DNA of 64,000 nucleotides from Pegea sp. RAD2-039 (taxonomy: Eukaryota > Chordata > Thaliacea > Salpida > Salpidae): NCBI GenBank assembly GCA_034620365.1, contig JAQGEQ010000343.1, positions 310,001 to 374,000 of the forward strand, given 5' to 3'. A model generated the notes under the pieces. That model was not told the DNA's origin. It saw only the letters and a list, made by a program, of their open reading frames with translations, and did not search any database. Position 1 is the stretch's first letter; each line of letters opens with the position of its first letter. Position numbers and translations under genes: made by a program. Below are positions 57,710 to 64,000 of this stretch, piece by piece.

Positions 57710-60700
57710 TTAAAGCAATAACGCATCGAATCCAGGATAACCAGGTCGACTAGCATATAGGTCTCTACCTCCTTCAAATGACTCTTGAAGGAGTTTTTCT
57801 GCTGAAACAACTGCATCATGAAGAGTGACAAAGACATGACTCTTTTTCATATTTTCTTCAAATAATCCACAACCATCTAAGACTTTCAAAACAGAAGCTG
57901 AAATAAACAAATGATTAAGAAGGAAGTTGGATTGTTGTATGAGACTCACATGAAACACCTGCAAGTAACATAGTAACACCAAGTTTATTAAATCGAGCTG
58001 CTAGCTGAACAATCTCTCGACCTCCAGTCGAATCCACAAAACTCCACATTGTTGCATCCAAGATCAAATAAGTAAATCCAATCTGACTTCTTGTTTCTAA
58101 GACATTTTTTATTAGATGAGATATAAGGAGCTTTTTACTGTCACCTTCAAGTAGTTTTTGTGTTCGTTTTCTTATCTGAGTTTCATTGATATTCTGTTGA
58201 TGAAAAAGTTTATTACAAATTGATCTTTTGATAGAAGAGATTACCTCTGAGGAAGGAATGAAAGATGTAGACTCTTCGGATCGATTAGAGCTCTGTTGAT
58301 GAAAAAGATCTTAGTTTAATCTTAGTGAGTTTCTTCAGATTGAATATTGATTGGTTTATAAGCTGAGTTTTTATTCAGAGAATTTTCATTTTAAGTTTTG
58401 CTGTTGGCGACGTTTTTGGATTACATCCAAAATGGCCCAGCAAACCCACAATATGACAACTGGTTTATTTGCTTCTAAGAAATTGGAAAGCCACCAAAAC
58501 TCACAAACGTAAATATGAAATAACAAACCTGAGAAGCTGAATCTGAAGGTAAATACTTTGCTCTTTTCTCTAAGACTTTACTGGGATTACATCTAAACAT
58601 AAAAACAATTAAATGAAGTTGAAACGGAATCAATTTTGTGACTCACCCCAAAGCTTCATAAAGTTTGATTCGAAAACCATCTTTATTAGTATAAGAAACA
58701 GAATCAGAAAATTGATAGATTTTGATGTTAGTGATCTCAGTTGCATCAGGATACTTCTTCTTATTTGCATATAAGTCTGTATCGACAATTCGACCCAAGA
58801 GGCCGTGTTTGGGATGTTGCATCCGATAGAGCAAGACTCCAATTGAAAATCCAATCCCAATGAACAAACCATAATCGACACCAATTAGTACGACTGCTAC
58901 GCAAGTTACGATCCAAATAAACTGAAAAATGATGAAGATTTGTTGATAAAGTTTGATTTTAAAGAGTTGAGACTCACAAAATCAGAAGGACACACTTTCC
59001 AAAGAGCTGGAAGAAGTGAGAATTGTAAAAAAAAGCTTTTTAGTGCGACGATGATGATACAGGCGAGAACAGATTTAGGAACAGGCTGGAAAAAAGGAGC
59101 AATCCATAGAAGTACGATCAACATTAATGATGAAGATAAAATGCTGACAAGTTGAGTTCTACCTCCTATAAATGAGATTCAATTGAAAGATTCGATGTAA
59201 GAGTTATGAGTTTATCACCTGCTGATTCTTGAATTGCAGTTCTAGTTAAAGAAGCGGCGACAGCAAATGAACCAATAAAAGTAGAGAAAGTGTTGCAGAC
59301 ACCAAGCGCAAATATCTCCTGTTAACAGATTGAAATTAAAATAAAAAGTTGTAAGCAGACGAAAAGTTACTTGGTTCGCATCTGTATCATATTCGTTTTT
59401 GTCTGCGTATATCTTAGTTAAAGAAAGGGAAACAGCAACACTTATAAAAGCCATGATTAAACAATCAGAGAATATCTTTGGGAAGATGTACAAATAAGAT
59501 GGAATAGCTGGGGCCTGGAACCTGTAAATCATAATTTCAAGATGTATCAATTTGTAACAGTTCCACTTACCCTGTGGGAATTGTCTTCACGATATTAACA
59601 TTAAAAGGTTTGCTCTCTAAATGAGCAAAGTAAGAGATTAGTGTAGATATGATGATGAGTATTAGTTCGATTGGAACAGGAATATTTCGAAGCTTCTTCT
59701 TATATTTAACACTTAAATGTTTAGATATCAGCATAGTAGGAACACAGATTATAGTTATCACCAAATCTACGATGTTAATATTTGGGACATTTTTACAGAT
59801 ATCTATTAACACCTGAAACAAGATATCTATTAACACCTGAAAGTGTTTCATGTGAAAATATCTTACATAAAATATCTCAAACGCTCCACTATGTCGATGT
59901 ACATGTTTTGATAAACCAAAAAGGTATTTCACTTGAGATAACGCCACATGAAAAGATGCTCCTGTAGTGAAACCCTGAATGACAGGATCGGGCATCAAAG
60001 TTGTAAGAAAACCAAGTCTGCAAACTGCCATTATAAGCTGCAAAAATAGTTTTGATGATTTGAATTCTTTCAAATTGAATTGGAAGTTAACCTGCATAAG
60101 ACCAACGACTAAAGATGCTGATAAAACGATCTGTAGTTTCTGAGTATCAGTTTCTTGTTGGAAATAATCTTTTAATTCTTCTGTTGCAGATGAATTAAAA
60201 TGTTCAACTCCACTAGAATCTGTAAAAAGATGTTTGAATCTAGTGTTTTTGAAGAATGTTATCTTTTAAAATAAATTTTAAAGATTGCCAAAGGCGTTTT
60301 TTTTAAATTAAAATCTTAAAAATCAACTTTTAGTAGCTAAATTTGATTCAGTAATCAGTGCATAAATGCAGTTTCTGCATAAATGCAGAAATCAGTAATA
60401 ACAAATTAGTTAAGTTTTTGAGAAATTTGAATAACTGCACGCTTCAATAAGATCAGAAACATTTTTACAAACCATTATACCAGAACTGAATCGGCGTGTT
60501 TTCATGGTTAGGTATTTCATCATTAATCGTTACATAAGAAGAATTGTTTTGAAGGACAACAGTTTCAGGGGTTGAATATCTTGCACCAATATTTTGCAGC
60601 ATTAGACAGATCACAGCGTTGGTCCCTAGCAGAATGAAAGCAGATTTTAGATTAGTTTTTTTATTAAAGCTTTTTTGACTCACCGACAGAAGTATGTTTT

Positions 60701-61791
60701 GAAGTAGAAAAGAAGAACCAAAGAATGACAGGAAAAAAGCAACTGTACAAACCATAAACTGGAGGAACTCCAGCTAACAAAGCATACGCCATACCTAAAT
60801 TTCGTTTTTAAATCTTGTGCTTTCGATAAACATTCGACTTTCTTACCTTGAGGAATTCGTATCACACCAACTGTAGCAGCAGAAATAAGATCTCCAATAA
60901 GATAAACTTTTTTGTATTTTGGTAACCATTTAACAACAGGAAACTTTCCAATCAGGAACTTTCGTAGGCTGTAAAAAAGTTAGTTAATAATAAAATATAT
61001 AAACTTGATTTGCTGAAATATTTGTAGAATAAATTTATATACTTTTTCACTTACAGTGTTAAAAAATTTTCCATAATTTTTAACAATATAATTGCTTAAT
61101 ATAATTTATCGTACAATTATAGAACTTATAATTGACTACAAGCAATTTTTTTAATATATAGTGGACAACAGACAAAGTAATCTATGAAAAGAAAATCTTT
61201 TACTCGCCTAAAGGAAAATATGAGAGAGTTAAAAGAACATTTTTAAAAGAACAACTGATTGATTTATCAAACTTGTTAAATATTTCACTTATTACAAATT
61301 GTGAATATTATTACCAAATTAAATCTCTTCATTTATAAGTAAATATGTCTTAAAAATTATTATAATGATATAATTTAAATAAATTTAAACTTTTAAGAAA
61401 CAAATAAACTAAAGTAAAATAATAAAGAACATTATCATTATAATACTTTTTTATTAATATAGTTATAAACTATTTAAAGTATTTTGATAACTAATTAGTA
61501 GCAAAAACAAAAAAATATATTTTAATAAAAGCTATAATTAAGAAATATATCTATAAATGAATCAAATTATATTTTGATAAGAAAATAGAAAATTATACTT
61601 TTATAAAATATAATTAATATTTTTTTTCAAATTTAAAGATTTACAACTGACTTATAAGATGAAAAATAATTTCTTGAATATTGCTTCCATCTTTGCCAAT
61701 TTGATTTATATTTTTTGTAATCTTCTTTTGATTCATAAAATTCTTCAAAATTATCAGAAGTAGATCTTGTTATGACCACTGTTTCACTCAT
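57710..61791 (-). CDS. SLC26-family anion/sulfate transporter
   Basis: Fifteen coding exons on the minus strand join in phase to 774 residues: 61791-61652, 60968-60847, 60794-60684, 60625-60473, 60219-60092, 60037-59867, 59812-59571, 59521-59371, 59318-59219, 59165-58978, 58921-58647, 58592-58529, 58292-58245, 58193-57950, 57897-57710. After a cytoplasmic start ([10 protein letters not shown]), [20 protein letters not shown] and [20 protein letters not shown] are the SLC26 signature region. A loop with N-glycosylation sites (residues ~135-195) and [20 protein letters not shown] follow. Then come [27 protein letters not shown] and [13 protein letters not shown]. The STAS domain spans about 530-740 ([20 protein letters not shown]). 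Expected role: electroneutral or electrogenic exchange of sulfate, chloride, bicarbonate or similar anions at the plasma membrane. The first intron (about 680 nt, GTCAGT donor) is the least certain junction. Most other introns are 49-58 nt. Confidence 0.9.
59813..59866 (-). other. 54-nt intron with duplicated 24-nt splice acceptor
   Basis: Minus strand: TTTTAT|GTAAGA ... CTTTCAG, then GTGTTAATAGATATCTTG plus TTTCAG, then GTGTTAATAGATATCTG. A 24-bp tandem duplication has doubled the acceptor. Using the inner one leaves a 30-nt intron and adds eight residues (VLIDILFQ). Full retention is also in frame (18 residues, no stop). The outer acceptor gives the canonical SLC26 alignment. Confidence 0.7.
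60220..60472 (-). other. 253-nt intron of the SLC26 gene with a small repeat
   Basis: Donor is the unusual G|GTTTGT. Contains two copies of GCATAAATGCAG in tandem near 60360-60390, which also form an inverted repeat (TTCTGCAT/ATGCAGAA). No coding sequence. Confidence 0.6.
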
Positions 61792-64000
61792 ATTGAAATC
61801 ATAAAATTATCTAAAATACTCATAATTTCTGTAGGCTACTAAAAAAACAATAAATATTTAAGTTTATTACATAATAAAAACAAAATTTTGTTTGGCTATA
61901 AAGAAGAAAAAGTGAAAATAAAGATTATAATCATGTTTAATCAAAAAGTATTTTAATAATTAATCTTACAATAAATATTAAATTCAAATATTTGCATATT
62001 TCTTTGTAAAGATTTTATGTAAACAAAATTTAACTTCAAGTAAATTAAGAAATTATAGAAAAATAATATTTTAATTTTGAGTATAATATATCTATCAATA
62101 TTTTAATTAATTAATAAATCTGTTTACTTACTTGAAAGTATTTTAACTTTCTCTTCTTTTATTGCAGAAAAAAATTAATATTATTGAAGCCAACAAATTA
62201 TTCAAACTTATCAATCTTCTTTTATAGGTACGATATAAAAATAACTCAATTATTTATTTGATATCAAATATATAAGCTTAAGAAATAAAAAATAATAAAT
62301 TTTTTTATAAAATATTGAATATTTTAAGTTAAATCAAATAAAATAATGTTGATCGAGTTAAGATAGAACAATAGAAATTTTTGTAAACAGAATTGCAAGG
62401 TTACGAATCGCTACAAATCGACAAAAACCAAAATATCACTGCTTACGCTAAATGTGTTATCACAACTATATGGTTTATTTTTGTATTTACACTTTCAATT
62501 AATTTTAATAAAAGAATAAACTAAATTATTTATGTAGATTGTATACGTGAAAAAGTTATGAAAAAAAAGGTTGAAAAGATGCCTACCTTCGTGGAACTTG
62601 TCATAACCTTCTATCAAAAAGAATTATGATTTAAAGGTGAATTAAAGCTAAAATATATCACAAGCTACTATTAATTGATATACAAACTTAGAATTAGGTA
62701 GTATACGGAATATAGAAAAATGTGGTATTTGATTATTATTAACATCAATGTTATTATCAGCAAAAACAATCCCGGTTAAAATTTTGCTTAAAAACATTTT
62801 AGATAAATACTTAAAGAATGTGTGAAGTTATATATGATATATTAGCAGTAAACAGGGTAATCTAGAAAGATCTAAAGTCTAACGATATTGAATAATATTT
62901 GTGTAAAATTGTACTTCCTCTTCTTTACAATTTTAAAATCGATTGTTCACGTGGTAAGTATGATGATTTATTTGTTGTTATATCTATAAAATTGAAAAAA
63001 AAAAATGATTTAAACAAATATATTAAGTTTTATTAATTTGCTTATTATAATTTTTATTGTTATTCTATTTCATCAAATTGTTTTTTTTTGTAACTGTTAA
63101 CCACAACAATTTAAAACTAAATCAAAAAATTTGATGACTTTGCTTACAGAATTAATTTCAAATTTATTCTTACTTTATTAGAAATTTATGTATAAAAAAA
63201 TTTTGACAGCAAATAGTTTTTTAGTTTACTTTTTACTTTATTCATTTATAACTTACTTTTAGTAAAAGCCTCGGGCAAAATTATTTAGAAGTTGTTGAGG
63301 TCAATTTTAGTTTATTTTTTAGTTATTAAGTTTGGTAAGAAACTGGTTTAAACTTCATGCTTAAATCTTTTTATGAAGTTGTAGAGATTTCTACGCAACT
63401 AAAAATCCATCATTTTTTAAATGTTATCATTCATAAGCCTAACTTGTTGTTTTGGCATAGATACAATTTTTTAATAAATTAAAATGTTTTGCTAAAGGTC
63501 ATGAGAAAACAAACCTGTTTTTATTTAAAAATTTTAAATTTTTTAGTATTACAATAAACTCTTGGTTAAGAAATTAATAATTTAATATTTTCTCGGATTT
63601 TTAATCAAACCTTAACAAATAAAAGAACCATAGCATTTAAAATAACCCAAAAGTTAGATAAAATTAATATCTAAACGAAAAGTTTTCTTACAAATTTGGA
63701 TTTTTTTAAAACTTAGCTTAGTTTTTATCTCTTAAAAATTCCTGAAATTTTGTCAAAAATCAGTTTTCTTTAGTAATATACATTTTAAATCTTTTTGAAT
63801 TCTATGTCGGTTTTTTTTTTCATAAGCATTTTCTAAAAACTCTTCATATAAAAAGTTTCTTTTTTTCAAAAATCTTCTTAATTATCTTGTATAAATGTCT
63901 TCATTACTTGTGTTTAGTCAGGTTATGTCAGTTTAACGAAAAAATTCTTTAAAACATGGCATAAGCAGACTTTTGAAAGTGCTATAAAAATTTTAAGGAA
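61792..64000. other. 5' flank of SLC26 gene and AT-rich end, no gene seen
   Basis: Must contain the SLC26 promoter near its left end. I find no firm TATA box, exon, RNA gene or repeat. Confidence 0.45.

Noticed and set aside
1..64000. CRISPR arrays, bacterial operons, rRNA or tRNA genes
   Set aside because: None seen. Spliced genes and LINEs show eukaryotic nuclear DNA.

Overview
The window is AT-rich eukaryotic DNA from a metazoan, probably an invertebrate. Genes are split by introns, many only about 50-58 nt long with GT..AG ends. The families seen are animal-type: an SLC26 transporter with STAS domain, C-type-lectin-like membrane proteins, a homeodomain/C2H2 factor, a Ly6-like secreted protein, and CR1/jockey-type LINEs. 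The phylum cannot be fixed from sequence alone. All homology calls rest on reading motifs and alignments by eye.

Layout. 1-3091 is AT-rich flank with a three-fold ~370 bp repeat and one LINE scrap. 3092-4621 is a six-exon gene for a secreted, cysteine-rich, Thr/Pro-repeat protein. 5580-53130 is a tandem, mosaic gene-cluster array. Its basic cassette is a six-exon homeodomain-plus-seven-zinc-finger gene (HD-ZF), LINE ORF1/RT debris, a single-exon CTLD membrane receptor gene, and then fragments of host genes (PTEN-like, WIPI-like, an unnamed coiled-coil exon). HD-ZF copies: A 8192, B 18618 and D 36326 intact, C 29059 broken. CTLD copies: A 12255, B 22695 and E 50776 full length, C 31061 with a shortened tail, D' 47708 with almost no tail. 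Units A and B lie 10,440 bp apart and look identical over about 7.4 kb (9961-17363 against 20401-27803), so this duplication or conversion is very recent. Copy D is split by a 2.7 kb CR1-like LINE (40146-42845, minus strand). Right of it lie broken pieces of SMC6, BTB and eIF3i genes and an inverted zinc-finger pseudogene. 53270-54540 is a second, decayed LINE family, with two copies of a ~165 bp repeat downstream. 57710-61791 (minus) is a complete 15-exon SLC26-family anion transporter gene. 61792-64000 holds no gene I can support.

How it fits together. The repeated, intact part of the array is a transcription-factor-like gene beside a receptor-like gene, co-duplicated head to tail. Receptor copies keep the N-terminal lectin-like domain and membrane helix with in-frame indels only, while the cytoplasmic tail is shortened in two copies. 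Fragments of at least five unrelated host genes sit between LINE pieces, so the locus has repeatedly taken in and duplicated foreign exons. A functional link between the factor and the receptors is inference from co-duplication only.
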